From Dichomitus squalens LYAD-421 SS1 (lineage: Eukaryota; Basidiomycota; Agaricomycetes; Polyporales; Polyporaceae): a stretch of DNA of 64,000 nucleotides. The stretch covers positions 1,378,604 to 1,442,603 of the forward strand of contig NW_006766885.1 of the NCBI RefSeq assembly GCF_000275845.1, in the 5' to 3' direction. This document shows, one piece after another, positions 1 through 12,063 of this stretch. Each line of letters begins with the position of its first letter. Position 1 is the stretch's first letter. The notes under the pieces are model-generated. The model was given only the letters and a program-made list of their open reading frames with translations, did not search any database and had not been told where the DNA came from. Position numbers and translations under genes: made by a program.

Positions 1-231
1 CAGGGCATCGAGGAGCAGCAAGCAGCTCGCCGGGGTGCAACCGGGAAGGATGGGAAGCAGAAGAAGTGGCTCTTCCGCCGCGCGAGCGGCAACGGCAAGG
101 ACGACAAGGCTGTCTCCGCAGGTGAGGAGGAGGTCGAAGGCATGCGTGTCGACCTCTACCTCGTCGTCTTCCTCAAGTTCATCGCATCGATCGTGCCCAC
201 GATCGAGGTCGACTCGACGGCGTCGTTCTAG
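1..231 (+). CDS. C-terminal fragment of an unrecognised protein (5' truncated)
   Basis: Frame 1 is open from the first base to a TAG at 229-231 and gives the last 76 residues of a protein whose start lies left of the window. The fragment is Lys/Gln-rich (GKDGKQKKW), then acidic (GEEEVEGM), then ends in a hydrophobic stretch ([16 protein letters not shown]) followed by EVDSTASF. The hydrophobic stretch could be a C-terminal membrane anchor or a buried helix. A clean stop followed by AT-richer sequence supports a real gene end. I do not recognise the family and infer no function. Confidence 0.55.
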   Translation, partial: QGIEEQQAARRGATGKDGKQKKWLFRRASGNGKDDKAVSAGEEEVEGMRVDLYLVVFLKFIASIVPTIEVDSTASF

Positions 232-522
232 AGCTCCCCCGGCTCGAGCAGGCGAGTGTAGCGGCGTCTAGAATGGTATTGGGAGTGTACGATTTCGGGA
301 GTATATCTTACGTTGGGTGGGGTCGTAGACGCACGAGGAACGAATGATACCTGGGACCCTATGCAGATCTTGCTTCCAGAGGTTTTGTACCACTATGTAA
401 ATCACGCAATGTATATAAACGACCAAGAGCATCACTCGTTGCACGACTTCGTGAACGTGATCGGTTGATAGTAGCAAAGTGAGCAAACTAGGCCTCCTCC
501 TGGGCTCGACGACGACGACGAC

Positions 523-554
<32 letters not shown>

Positions 555-615
555 CAACGACGACGACGACGACGAGGATAGTACAACGAGGGGATATCGC
601 TGCAACTGAGTAACG
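232..615. other. Intergenic, with a GAC microsatellite
   Basis: Convergent space between the partial + strand gene and the Yippee gene. It contains the trinucleotide repeat listed separately and no other signal that I can support. Confidence 0.5.
508..575. repeat. (GAC)n trinucleotide microsatellite
   Basis: About 22 GAC units interrupted by three GACAAC variants. It sits about 40 bp past the stop codon of the Yippee gene, so it may lie in that gene's 3' UTR on the minus strand. No coding frame through it is supported. Confidence 0.9.
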
Positions 616-1228
616 TTAGTCGTCCAACTTCCACTTGTTCTCCTTCGCGAGCTTCTCTCGTTCTAGGAGGTATTTCCCTGCGTTTACACAGTAAGCACCG
701 GCATCGCTGATAGCAGCGAACGGCGTACCTTCCTTGTACTTCTGCGAGTTATCGGACGCTCTATGGTAGTACCAACCCATGCGTTCGTTGCAGCCCATGC
801 AATACACATCTGCCACAGTGTGCACCCCCGTCCTGTGCGCATCGATGACATCATTAGTTCAAAACGCTCTGAAACTACTCGGCCAGTCGTAACATGTACT
901 CACAGCAGGGGACGGTCTTCCTTCTTCCCCATCTTCAGGTTGACTGCTGAGTGCATCAAGCTGAGGCCCGAGTCAAGTCGTGAGAAAGGTAAGCTTGAAG
1001 TATAGAAAGTACAGTGGGAGATTCCTACAAGCCACGTCCATCCCGCCCTGAGAACGCCTTGCTGATGAGCTCGTCTTGGAGAGCCTGTTCCGCGAGTCAA
1101 TTAACCCGATCTTTCCGTATAAGTCTCTCGGCACGCACAATAACCGCTGTGCACTTCGCACAGGAGAACGTGGGGTGGCCAAGGTACGTCGTGATTACCT
1201 GAGACCTAGTGTCGGAGGTCGGAGACAT
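616..1228 (-). CDS. Yippee-domain zinc-binding protein
   Basis: Five exons on the minus strand: 1228-1139, 1084-1029, 960-904, 832-729 and 677-616, giving 122 residues, about the normal length for the family. The product carries the two Yippee CxxC pairs that bind one zinc: FSCAKC near residue 25 and VYCMGC near residue 80. Other family signatures are [28 protein letters not shown] and SQKYKEGKYLLE. Yippee folds resemble the cereblon/Mis18 beta-tent; animal YPEL and yeast Moh1 members are linked to the GID ubiquitin ligase and to stationary-phase survival. Phase is kept at all four introns; the second donor (GTAGGA) is weak. The start is the ATG at 1228 in the same exon as the first CxxC. Confidence 0.9.
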
Positions 1229-2634
1229 GGTTGGGAGCTGCGGTGCTCGCGGTACTGGACATAGATATTCTAGTATTACAGCGGCAGTCGCTGAAGCGAG
1301 AACATAACCAAGAAATGTAATGTCTTCGCCGATGTGTTCAGTGTTCGAGGGGAACCACCCAAATCGGGATTCCAGTGCAGCGGCGTCGATGCACGGGACC
1401 CGGGCCGAATGATCGTGATGGCGGCATAGCACGATGAAAATGTCTGCAATCGCCACTAAGTACAATTGTAGACTGCAGGCTACCGTATCTTCGACACTGG
1501 GTATAGGCAAGTTCTCTATGTAAGTAAGCATCGCGGGTGAAGACGACAGTATCCAGCTGCTTTTTGATATTATTATCATTGTTATTATTATCATCATCAT
1601 CCTGTCTGACTACAAACGCAGAAGGAAGACGCGTAGCGCCTTCGCCTGTCTACCATCGTAGCAGCGTCCTATCGACAGTATCCAGCTGCACAGGCAGACA
1701 GGTTCAAGCGTCGGAGACCTCGCTTGATGTTAAGGCTGGGAAGGATACAGAGCCTGAGGGACGGACTGCGACACTTAGAACCTGCCAGAGCAACCCGTTT
1801 TACCCGTGTTCGACAAGGGTCTGTCTCATCATGTCCACACGGACGGCAGCAGCGTGTCCCTTCTCTACTATCACAGAACTAGTCGGTCATTGAGCAGATC
1901 AACGTCGCCGGGATGGAGAAGTAGGGATCACATAGCATACCGTGACCGATACTTTGAGTGAGCATGCTATGGTCGGACACGGCTGCCTCCTGTTGAGAGC
2001 ATATCTACATACTAGCTGTTAGTGGTGCAATCATTATCACGGCGACTACTATAGTCTGGGGCGCCTCTCTCCGAGGGATCGTCCGTTGCGTGTGCTTGAT
2101 TGACGGCAGAACAAGACGCGACGACAATGGTGCGACGGTCCGGTCTGAGCTCGTTAGTCCTTGAAGTGTGATATGGAGTGCCTTGAGTCCATGCCGGGAG
2201 TAGTGGGGACCGCACATTTGAAGTATCATTGTATAGGGGAGGTGCAACGCGGAGTCCAACGACAACCAGGACCCAGGCGCGTTCCAGTACATAGCCAGAC
2301 GGCGGTGGAGATAAGGGCATGGGCGTCGTTCGGAGACGTCAATTATAACGGAATATCGTGATGCTCCGGAAGCTGGGCTATACCGGGTACACATGCGGCT
2401 GCAGTGATTGTGCAACCGAAGGTCCTTGTTCGCATGGTCGATGCCGGCTGCAGCTTCCTTCGAAGTAGATCAGGGGCTGTTCAGCTGATCCGACTGTTGA
2501 CAAGGACCATCACGCCAGAGAGTTAACGTGAATTCTCACTGCGCTATGGAATCTATCACAGACCTTACGGGTACTTTGCAGGGACAACCGTGAGCCAACG
2601 GCCTGGTCCTAGCTAGTCTTGCGCGTACAGAAGA
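1229..2634. other. Intergenic; left arm of a tandem duplication
   Basis: No gene recognised. A TTA/TCA-type microsatellite lies at about 1568-1601. From about 1690 the sequence is a diverged copy of the region starting near 4060: shared blocks include TCAAGCGTC followed by GAGAC (1704 and 4061), TATCACAGAAC (about 1869 and 4261) and GTTAACGT ahead of the membrane-protein 3' ends (about 2521 and 4900). Open frames at 2005-2415 have no family signature. Confidence 0.45.
1568..1601. repeat. TTA/TCA-type trinucleotide microsatellite
   Basis: A run of TAT, TTA and TCA triplets: TATTATTATCATT followed by GTTATTATTATCATCATCATCC. Imperfect simple repeat in intergenic DNA. Confidence 0.75.
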
Positions 2635-3109
2635 TTAGACAATCGCTTCATAGGCAGGTGGCGGCTCGGAGGGGACCGGGGAGGGCGGAGGGTGTAGGTC
2701 GGGGATAGGACCGCTATGAGAATGTTGGCGATGATGTTGATGAACATGAATGGGCTCTGGTGTTGGCGTCATAGGCAGCAAGGCGGTCTCTGCCTCTGCT
2801 GTCAGCGTCACAGGCAGTAAGGTGGTCTCTGTCTCTGCTGTCGTAGTAAGGGGAACGGCGCGGGCCTGTCGCAACTGAGTCTCATCTCAGTCATTGCATT
2901 GCGACTCTGAATGCGGAGAGTAGGCTTACAGGTCTGACCTGGGGAGCAGGAGGGCGATCATCGCGCGACGCGTACCGCAGGAGCGCGATGAGGATGGACA
3001 GTCCTCCGATTCCGCCCATCACCCCGAGTACCACGGGGACGATGGACTGCGGGGAGCCACCATTGGTGCCGCAGTCACCTTCACATTGCCGGATCAACAG
3101 GGAAGGCAT
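2635..3109 (-). CDS. Small single-pass membrane protein with PPAY tail (copy A)
   Basis: Two exons, 3109-2930 and 2874-2635, joined at phase 0 (donor GTAAGC, acceptor CTCAG), 139 residues. Order: a short Cys-rich N-terminus (RQCEGDCGTNGG), a Gly-rich hydrophobic helix at about residues 24-45 (VPVVLGVMGGIGGLSILIAL), a basic juxtamembrane stretch, two imperfect repeats of TAExETxLLPxT, a His-rich segment (HVHQHHRQHSHS) and a Pro-rich end with PPPAYE. PPAY is a PPxY motif, which in other proteins binds WW domains of Rsp5/Nedd4 ubiquitin ligases. There is no clear signal peptide, so a further 5' exon is possible. It is paralogous to 5013-5435, with the intron at the same place. Family and function unknown. 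Confidence 0.65.
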
Positions 3110-3639
3110 CCTGGCTGGTTGGATTTTGGGTGCAGGAACGAGTCTGCAGCGGACCTAACGTCGGAAATGCGGGATAGCGGATGCATATGTTGATAGGGAT
3201 AGCACTGGGGAAGACATATATATCACTGGCTGTACCAGCATGAGGCTGTGCACTCGTAGATGGCGTCCACGCGTTCACGTGGGGGCGCGACACATCAAGA
3301 TGTACTGGAGTGTATGGCTCAGGAACCGGCGAACATTATCGCAGGGAAAGAGCTTGGCAAACGCGACAGATGGCTGGCAGAAGGCGTATAGCGATGCTAA
3401 AGGCTGTGCTGCCGCCCGCAGTCAGCGTACTAGTACTGCCAGCGGCACCATGTAGAATCAATGCCGCTGACTCGGCAGCTGTTCCGACCACAGAAGACGA
3501 GTATCAGATGATTGCCCTCATGCCAACGAATCACCCACTAAGATATGAACACCGTAAGCGATGCAGTATGGCAGTGTACAACGCCCCGAGAGATAACTAG
3601 CAAAGATTCTTCACTTTATAAAGTACGGCATCAAGGAGC
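3110..3639. other. Intergenic within duplication copy A
   Basis: Space between membrane-protein copy A and the LYAR relic. Short frames here show no family signature. Patchy similarity to the region just right of 5436 is seen, for example ACCTAACGTCGGAAA against CCTGAACGTCGAGAG. Confidence 0.4.
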
Positions 3640-4022
3640 ATAGAACATACAGTAACTTGTTTCTGACAGTGACAACGAGAGGAGCACACGTTATAGACAA
3701 CCTCGTTGATGTAGGGTGTATGGCCGTTTGCTGTTAAACTCTGCGGGGTTGTTTTAGTTCGTGATGTAGTCGATGCGATACAGTCTGCTGCCGTAGGACA
3801 TGCGATTACTGGGAGTGCTTGTCCGGCGTCGGCTTTTTCAGTCTTCCAGATTCTGTACGCAATTGTTGACATGGGATCGCAGATCGGAGAAGAAGCGGTT
3901 GGCGGAGTCAGACATAGTGAGAGGCGAGCCAGCCCCTCGCTCGTTTCCGGCAACGCGATCGATGCTGTCAACGCAAAGGTGAGAGGGGCATAGTAGGTAC
4001 GCGAGGAATTGGCAACGACCAT
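3640..4022 (-). pseudogene. Relic of the 5' half of a LYAR-type zinc-finger gene
   Basis: The minus strand aligns with the first exons and introns of the intact LYAR gene at 7124-7479, from a degraded start region (ATGGTC at about 4022) to the GGCCATACA block that encodes the zinc-finger GHT. Matching stretches include the equivalents of the ACxDTVKK and FxxPAEFKGH regions, but substitutions and indels put them in different frames. The zinc-binding Cys and His residues are lost. Everything corresponding to the Lys-rich C-terminal half (about 1.1 kb) is missing. It lies in the same place relative to membrane-protein copy A as the intact LYAR does to copy B, so it is a decayed member of the tandem duplication. 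A frame stays open across it (3597-4031), but I do not think it encodes a functional protein. Confidence 0.7.
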
Positions 4023-4070
4023 ACTGATCACAAGCTGAACCTAGCAGCCTCAGGGAGGCCTCAAGCGTCA

Positions 4071-4096
4071 GAGACGAGACGAGACGAGACGAGACG
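4071..4096. repeat. (GAGAC)5 pentanucleotide repeat
   Basis: Five perfect tandem copies of GAGAC, at the left edge of duplication copy B. The equivalent place in copy A (about 1714) has only one GAGAC, so the expansion came after the duplication. Confidence 0.9.
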
Positions 4097-5012
4097 TTTC
4101 ATTCTAGCTAGCATGATGCGACAGAGCAGAGTATGGAGAGAGGGATTTGGGCACTTAGTGCGTGAAGTGATTTGTGTCCGACGGGAGTCTCGTAGTATTC
4201 TCGCCCGCCGCAGCGTGTTTCTCCCCAACCATGGTGAGAGCGGCCCAAGCGTCGTCAGGCTATCACAGAACCAGTGAGCCTGCGAGCCAGACGTTTGAAG
4301 ATGGGAGAAATTTACGCATCCTCACATAATGAGCGGACATTTCGCGATCGGATATCGTCCGCCTCCTGAAATGAGCGTACGCGAACGCTATCAGGAGTAC
4401 AAAGGCAATTGTGAGAACTACCTATGTGGCAGCCTTGAGGTTATCCAAGTCTGATGACCGTACTCGAAGTACCGGGCATCTTTCCGGGCGAGTTTCTGTT
4501 GCGAGTGTTCGAGGACTGGTGGTATGGGTAGGCGAGCTATTCCTTGGTGGGCGTTATGGAGGGAATCTGGGTATAAGCATCATTGCGGAAGCCGTGAATA
4601 TTGTAAGGTGTATACAACGTAGCGTGCGCGGTGCCGCAATGCAAAGTCCATACGAGCGAAGGAGAGTCATATCGGGGTATGTTCTGGTGCATAGCCCGGA
4701 GGAATGCGGGGATCTGGACAAGATATTGTTTACAAGGTAGTATTCGTGACAATTAAGATGAATGGGAAGTAAAGATGGATCGGACGCACTGACAGCCGCA
4801 CTCGTTGCGCGCTGAGAAGTCTTCCTTCACACAATCGAAGTTTTGTCGGAAATTCCTTTCATTGTGCGGGCCTAACTCTGGGAGAAAACAAACCCGAATG
4901 TTAACGTAAAATCACCCTGCACCTTCGAATATCTCACTGACCTCACGGTTGGCGTGCAGCTGATTCCACAAGGCTACGACGAATTTGAGGCCGCCTTTGC
5001 ACATATGGAGCA
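4097..5012. other. Intergenic; left arm of duplication copy B
   Basis: Diverged counterpart of about 1740-2634. The 109-residue open frame at 4411-4740 has no family signature and no counterpart frame in copy A, so I do not call it a gene. Confidence 0.4.
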
Positions 5013-5435
5013 TCAAACTTGGTGACGCGGTTCGTAGGCGGGGGGCGGATCAAAGGGAGTCGGGGAAAGCGGATTGCTGAGGGCAGGGAGACTGCTATGA
5101 AGATGAAGATGCTAATGACTATAAATGGGCGCTGGCATTGGCGTCATAAGTATATTCGTGTCTGCTACTGTAGTCAGTGGCCCAGTGTGAGCCTAATGCG
5201 ATGGAATTCATCAGTACGTCGATGCCACGGGAGCCTTCGGTCCAGAATGTACACTTACCAACCGTACGCCTGAAGAAGGGCGGCGAACACGCTGCCTTGT
5301 ACATCGACAGATGGCAACGAGGACAGACAACGCGACGAATCCTGCGATTACCCCAAGTGCGATCTGGAGGACGGGGGCTGGACCGTGACTATTGTCGCTG
5401 CAGTCAACACATTGCCGGACCAATATGAATGGCAT
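5013..5435 (-). CDS. Small single-pass membrane protein with PPAY tail (copy B)
   Basis: Two exons, 5435-5259 and 5111-5013, joined at phase 0 (donor GTAAGT, acceptor CATTAG), 91 residues. The N-terminus follows copy A residue by residue: MPFILVRQCVDC, then a hydrophobic helix around ALGVIAGFVALSVLVAI and a basic stop-transfer segment (CRCTRQRVRR). The second exon is short: a HLHLHSS segment replaces the His-rich part and the tail keeps PPPAYE. The two TAExET repeats of copy A are absent. The conserved intron position, intact frame and kept PPAY tail argue that it is expressed and not a relic. The first ATG of the exon that matches copy A was taken as start. Function unknown; a Rsp5/Nedd4-type WW-domain ligand is an inference from PPAY. 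Confidence 0.6.
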
Positions 5436-6022
5436 CGCCGCTAGGGGCTCCTGGAGTACAGGATCGAAAGTCAAGTGGCCTGAACGTCGAGAGTACTGGA
5501 ACGAGGAAAATTTCAGAGATCAGGGCTGTTGGGAGTCCGTGTACCGCTCATTGGCGTCACTGCACGTTGTCGATGAGGGAGCCGTGGCCTCTTCTCAAAC
5601 CTAATGTGCCCATGCGTAGAAGCGCGATACTTTAAGTCCTACCGAGGCACATATTTCAGAACCCGGTGTACATGACGTAGGGAGTATTTGGGGAACGTGG
5701 TGTAGTGAGAAAGGGTATGGCGCTTGCGATACTGAGGCAGTACTGCAGCGCTAACACTATGAATAGTGCTGCCGTCATGAGGTGAGTATCACAAGACCCT
5801 CCTTCGAACCAACACAAACCTTCTACTGAGATTTGATCCGTTACGAACGCCGGTTGAACTGGATGCACGTCGAAGTGCGGGATGACAGAGCGCACCGCGT
5901 GAAGCGCCGAAGCATACAACTATAGCAGGGTCATATCACAGCATGAAGTACAGCAAGGAACGAGGTACATACAACCGCCTTGAAAAGAACAAGCAAGACA
6001 AGACACGAGGACGTCGTCGAGG
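5436..6022. other. Intergenic
   Basis: Between membrane-protein copy B and the LYAR 3' end. Short frames only; no recognisable gene. Confidence 0.4.
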
Positions 6023-7479
6023 TCAGGCAGCCACTTTAGACTTGTCCTTCTTCGACTTGCCCTTTTTCTCCTTTTTCTCCTTGCTCTTCTTCTCCTTCCC
6101 TTCTCCACTGTTCTCCGACGAAGCCGTCAGTGCTGGTGGATCGACATCAATATTCTCTGCAGCGTCCTCCTCCTCGCCCTTCTTCGACTTTTTCTTCTTC
6201 TTCTTATCCTTCTTGCTCTTCTCATCCGCCGCAACCGCAGGGTCAGCATCCACCTCCTCCCGCTTCCGTTTCTTCGACTTATCAACCTCCGCGCTCCCCA
6301 CACCATTCACCTCCACTTTCTCCGCACTCTCCTCTACGGCCGCTGCGTCCTTCGACTTCTTCTCCTTCTTGCTCTTCTTCGACTTTTTCTCCTCTCCATC
6401 CGCCGATGTTGACGACGACGCTACTAGCTCAGCGGATGCGCTGTCCTTCTTCGCCTTCTTGTCCTTCTTCTCTTTCTTGTCTTTCTTGTCTGGCTTTTCC
6501 GACGACTCGTCGGTATCAACCTTCGCAGGTGATGAAGGAGCTGGCTCGTCAACGGCTTTTGCCTTCTTCTTTTTCGGTCCCTCGCCGTTTTGCATCTGCA
6601 AGGAGTTCAGTTCATCTCACCGCCACTGCCGCCCATCTGACAGACACGCCGTACCTCTGCAGCGACCTCGTCCCCACCCACTGACTTCCGCTTCTTCTCC
6701 TTCTTCTCCTTCCCGTTCTCCTCCTTGTCCTTCTCCGCCAGCTTTAGGTCATTCCCGCTCGCCTCCTTCCCGTTCGCCTTCGCCTTCGCCGCGGGTACCG
6801 GCGACTCGTCCCCAGCAGCGACAGCTGTCACGGGCGACATCCGCACCGGGGTGCCCAGAGGAGTGCCGTTAGCGCCAGATGCCTCGTAGCCGTAGCGGGC
6901 GCCGCCCCAGCCTCCGCCGCCCTGTCTTCCCCAGGACTGCTGCTGATACTTACCACCGCCCGCGTTGTTGTAATCGTTGTGGTTGTTGTTGGGACGGCCG
7001 CCGTTGTTCTGGCCCTGGCCACGCGGACCGCTGCCGTTCTGCTGCTGCCCGGTCTAGAGGGTCGAGAGGGGGGCAGGCGTGAGGACGAGTGGGACAGGGC
7101 ATGGGAGCAAGGATAGCACGTACTTTGTGGCCCTTGTACAGGCTCTTTTGGTACTTTTCCGCCTCACTGATGCAGGATGTATGGCCCTTGAATTCTGCGG
7201 GGCTATTGAAGGTCGCGAAGCAGTCGATGCAGGTCACTGCAGCATGGCACATCTGGTAGTGCTTATCCAGCTTTGGTTTCTTCACAGTATCGCCACAAGC
7301 TGTAAGCGATGAAATGGAAGAAGCGTAAGAGGTTGGCAAGTCAGATCGCGTCCTGAGAGCGATCATTGCATCGCGGGAAACGGGCGAAGAACGGTCGGCT
7401 CACCATCGCACCTGAGCGGGAGGGTCAGTATAGTTGGATACGGAGACTTAATTCACAATACTCACTGAAACGAGACCAT
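6023..7479 (-). CDS. LYAR-type C2HC zinc-finger nucleolar protein
   Basis: Exons 7479-7466, 7411-7404, 7299-7124, 7053-6655 and 6595-6023; 389 residues. The second exon is an 8-nt microexon (GTGCGATG) that completes the start MVSFQCDACGDTVKK. Without it the first zinc-binding Cys and the family start are lost. Two LYAR-type zinc modules follow: CDACG with HYQMC, and CIDC with GHTSC, then ISEAEKYQKSLYKGHK, as in human LYAR and yeast relatives. Then comes a Gln/Gly/Asn-rich linker (QQQNGSGPRGQGQNNGG) and a very Lys/Glu-rich tail of about 190 residues with KKDKKKKKKSKK blocks, typical of nucleolar rRNA-processing factors. All phases close (14+8+176 nt = 66 codons). LYAR proteins act in early rRNA processing and cell growth. 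A relic of a sister copy lies at 3640-4022. Confidence 0.88.
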
Positions 7480-7781
7480 ATTGACGTGTGTAGGCCAGGA
7501 GGGAGGAAGTAGAGGACAAGACGAGGAGTGCGAGCTGCAGCAATAGTCCCGCGAGTCCGACCCACCAATCGAAGTGTTTCCCGGGCAAATTTCTGGCACG
7601 TGACGCAAAGCGCGCGTTGCGGCAACGCCGCACTAGGCTCGCCGGAATGTTGGAGGCCATCGCTGAACATTCCGAATGCGATCAATGAGGGCGGAGGAAG
7701 GCTTATGGATGTGCTCGACGCGAGTTTAGAGGATTGTATATATAGTTACAGAATAGCATCATACGCCCGCGAACCAGTAAT
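7480..7781. other. LYAR upstream region / NKAP 3' flank
   Basis: About 300 bp separating the two minus-strand genes. A TATATATA stretch at about 7737-7744 is too far from the LYAR ATG to be confidently its TATA box. Nothing else seen. Confidence 0.35.
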
Positions 7782-9490
<1,709 letters not shown>

Positions 9491-10199
9491 TTTGTATGGA
9501 TTTTGAGGTGTCGAGGAGAAGGTGAGGAGCAAGGAAGAAGTATGGGTGTGGTGTTCAAGAGAAGGGGCACTGGTGCTGGCTTGAAGCGAGTGGCTTCGAG
9601 GCCAAGGGAGCGTGGGAACCATCCCGCTTCCGGCAGAAACGGCGCTTGACAACCTCTGTACTGCACACAATATTGTCTTGCGTCCACTGATTGCTCAAAC
9701 TTCTCTCCTCATCGTCCAAAACTCAATGATGCTTCAAGAGATCATGTACTAGGCGCAATACCGAGATATCCTCCTGCTCTCCAGCGAAGTGGCAAAGACG
9801 GGTTGATATGGATACATTTGTGCTACTGCTTCAGTACACGAGAACTGCGACGTATATGTACGTGAAGGGCATTCAAGTGCCCTATGTCACCACCGTATCC
9901 TCTCACGATATTTCAACTATGCTACAGGTTAATGGTTATTGGCGCGATGCAATGGTGCGATTCCGTGTGTGCTCGGAGTTAGTGGTAGGGGAAGGTAAGG
10001 TTGGTGGAGAGAAACGTCGTCATAGGCTGTCCGGTCTGGACCTAAGCAGAGACTCGATCGAACTACATAAGAATGGGAACTCAGAGGAAACGCAAGGGAG
10101 CGTGCATGTTGTACAGGTGTCGTTAGCATCGTGATATGTCGTATGTGGAGAGCAGGTGGGGTTATGAAGTGGTGTGTAAGGTATGTGGCACGTTGGCAC
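9491..10199. other. Intergenic
   Basis: Upstream region of the NKAP gene and 3' flank of the first Ohr gene. Short frames only. Confidence 0.35.
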
Positions 10200-10854
10200 T
10201 CAGGCCTTGGTGACCGTGACCTCCGCGCCGTGCTCCAGAGCGCGGCTATATGGGCAGAACTAATGCATGCATCAGCTTCTCGTCCAACGTGAGGACGAAG
10301 AGCACCGTAAACCCACCTCATGCGCCTCAGCGATGATAGCGTCGTCCGGGCATCCTTCGACCGTGATCTCCGCACGGAGCCCAAACCCGTCGATATCGGG
10401 CTCCAAAGGGTGGCCCAGGAACACATTGGCGGTGACTTTCGCGCTCTCGGCGAGGTCCTTCTTGTTCGCGCGCGCAGCGGCGAGCTGCAACGCGCCGAGG
10501 AAGCACGACGCGTAGCCCATCGCGAACAGTTGCTCGGGGTTCTGCCCGTCGCCTTTGCCCCCCGCGGTCTTTGGCATGTCCATCTTGAGGTCGAGGGGCG
10601 CGTCGCCGAACGACTTCACGAAGCCGTGGCGACCGGGTCCTTCCGCCGTAGCCTTGGAGAAGTACTATAGTGCCAAGGGCGGTCAGGATCGTCATCTGTG
10701 GGGTGGTGCAGAGGTGACTCACCACATGATCCTTCAAGCTCAAAATACTGCGCTTCTGAATACCGCCCGCATTGATATTACGAGCGTAGCGCACACCGGA
10801 ACCGGTGAGGATGCGCTCAGTGAGGGGGCGGAGAATAGCCTGAGTGGGGCGCAT
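10200..10854 (-). CDS. Ohr/OsmC-family organic hydroperoxide reductase (copy 1)
   Basis: Exons 10854-10723, 10664-10317 and 10259-10200; 179 residues. OsmC/Ohr enzymes reduce organic hydroperoxides by a two-Cys mechanism. The catalytic set is present: Arg in GPGRHGFVKS, Glu in NPEQLF, peroxidatic Cys in GYASCFLGAL and resolving Cys in FCPYSRALEHGA. MPKTAGGKGDGQNPEQLFAMG is a strong Ohr signature. The first ~35 residues are basic and hydroxylated without acidic residues (RPTQAILRPLTERILTGSG), like a mitochondrial presequence, which suggests import. The last exon of 19 codons carries the second catalytic Cys, so correct splicing is needed for activity. It lies 473 bp ahead of a paralogue in the same orientation. 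Confidence 0.93.
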
Positions 10855-11327
10855 GATGAAGGTACGGTTCCGATTAGAGTGCCTGAAGGTGTGATTGGTG
10901 TACAGGCGTGTAGTGCAGGTTAGGCTAATAGCGCGTGTAAACGTAAGTCGAAGAGCAAAGCGGATCGTGAGCGAGAGTCGTATGTGAAGAGTTTGAGACG
11001 AAATGGGACAGTGCTGTTTGTGTTGGACTCCAATGCTTCTCGAAACCTATATGTACTTCGAACGACCTCGCCATCCCCAGCAGGTACTCCAACGCCCAGC
11101 GCGCAAATTGATGTCGGTGCCACAGCGTCTGTCCAGGAAACATACTTCATACCATTTCATGGTGAGGTCATACCATTACGTCGCTCATGACCTGATGCTC
11201 CGCACATCCTCGACTTACTATCTTTCTGCTGAACGAACATCCTCTATTTCTTGGCCATACGGGAGTTGCCGACCCCTCGAGATATGCCGAGCCCGTTCTA
11301 TCGTTATACACCGCTGGGCCGGCTCTA
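10855..11327. other. Intergenic between the two Ohr genes
   Basis: Upstream region of Ohr copy 1 and 3' flank of copy 2. No gene; short frames on both strands only. Confidence 0.4.
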
Positions 11328-12063
11328 CTATGCTTTAGTGACTTTCACGACTGCGCCGTGGGCTAGGGCGCGGCTGTAGGGGCAAGTCTGGGATGGTCGC
11401 AGTAAGCCTCCACCCCATGTCCCACCGGACATTACTTGTGACCGGCGCCGCAGGCCGCCTTGAAGTAGCACGACTCACTTTGTGGGCCGCCTGGATGAGC
11501 TCGTCGTCCTGCACGCCCTCGACCTGTATGTCCACCTCCAACCCAAAACCGTCCATGTCCTCTGGTTGGCCGATATGCACCTGGGTATGGACGACGGCAT
11601 TCCGCGCCATATCGACCTTGCCGGTCTGCCCGGCGACCATCTGCATCGCGCTGAGAAAGCAGGCTTCGGAGGCGGTTACGTCATTCGTGGGCCTGCACCA
11701 TTTGGCACCAGGGTGGACAGACGGCGCATATACGCACCGGCATATCCCATGGCCAATAGCTGCTCCGGGTTTTGGCCATCCCCCTTTCCGCCAAGAGACC
11801 GAGGCATGGCGAGGCGGAGCTGTACCCCGTTATCGTCGTCCGACTTGACTTCGCCGTTGCGCCCTTGTCCGCGAGCGGTGGCGTGGGCGGTGTACTGCTC
11901 GAGTCGGCCAATGCACGACATGTTCATAGGCATTGACTATGCGTACCTTGTGGTCAATGAGAACCATCAAGGAGCGAGACTGCGTTGTCGTCGCACGAGC
12001 CGGGCCCCGCAATACTGCGCGAGCGGCCTGTTGCACAGCGGAGCGAGTGAAAGAGATGGACAT
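11328..12063 (-). CDS. Ohr/OsmC-family organic hydroperoxide reductase (copy 2)
   Basis: Exons 12063-11947, 11894-11738, 11663-11479 and 11387-11328; 172 residues. Catalytic residues match copy 1: Arg in RGQGRNGEVKS, Glu in NPEQLLAMG, Cys in GYAACFLSAM (formed across the second intron) and Cys in TCPYSRALAHGA. The N-terminus (MSISFTRSAVQQAARAVL) is again rich in Arg, Ser and Ala, as in mitochondrial presequences. First and last introns fall at positions equivalent to copy 1, but copy 2 has an extra intron directly before the ACF motif. Sequence divergence from copy 1 is large, so the tandem duplication is old. The start is the first in-frame ATG; an upstream TTG does not count. Confidence 0.9.

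Noticed and set aside
1537..1893. 118-codon + strand frame starting in a microsatellite
   Set aside because: Begins in the TTA/TCA repeat, has no family signature and is not preserved in the duplicated copy near 4060.
5943..6872. 309-codon + strand frame rich in Phe and Ser
   Set aside because: Antisense shadow of the Lys/Glu-rich LYAR tail; AAG-rich sense DNA gives TTC-rich antisense without stops.
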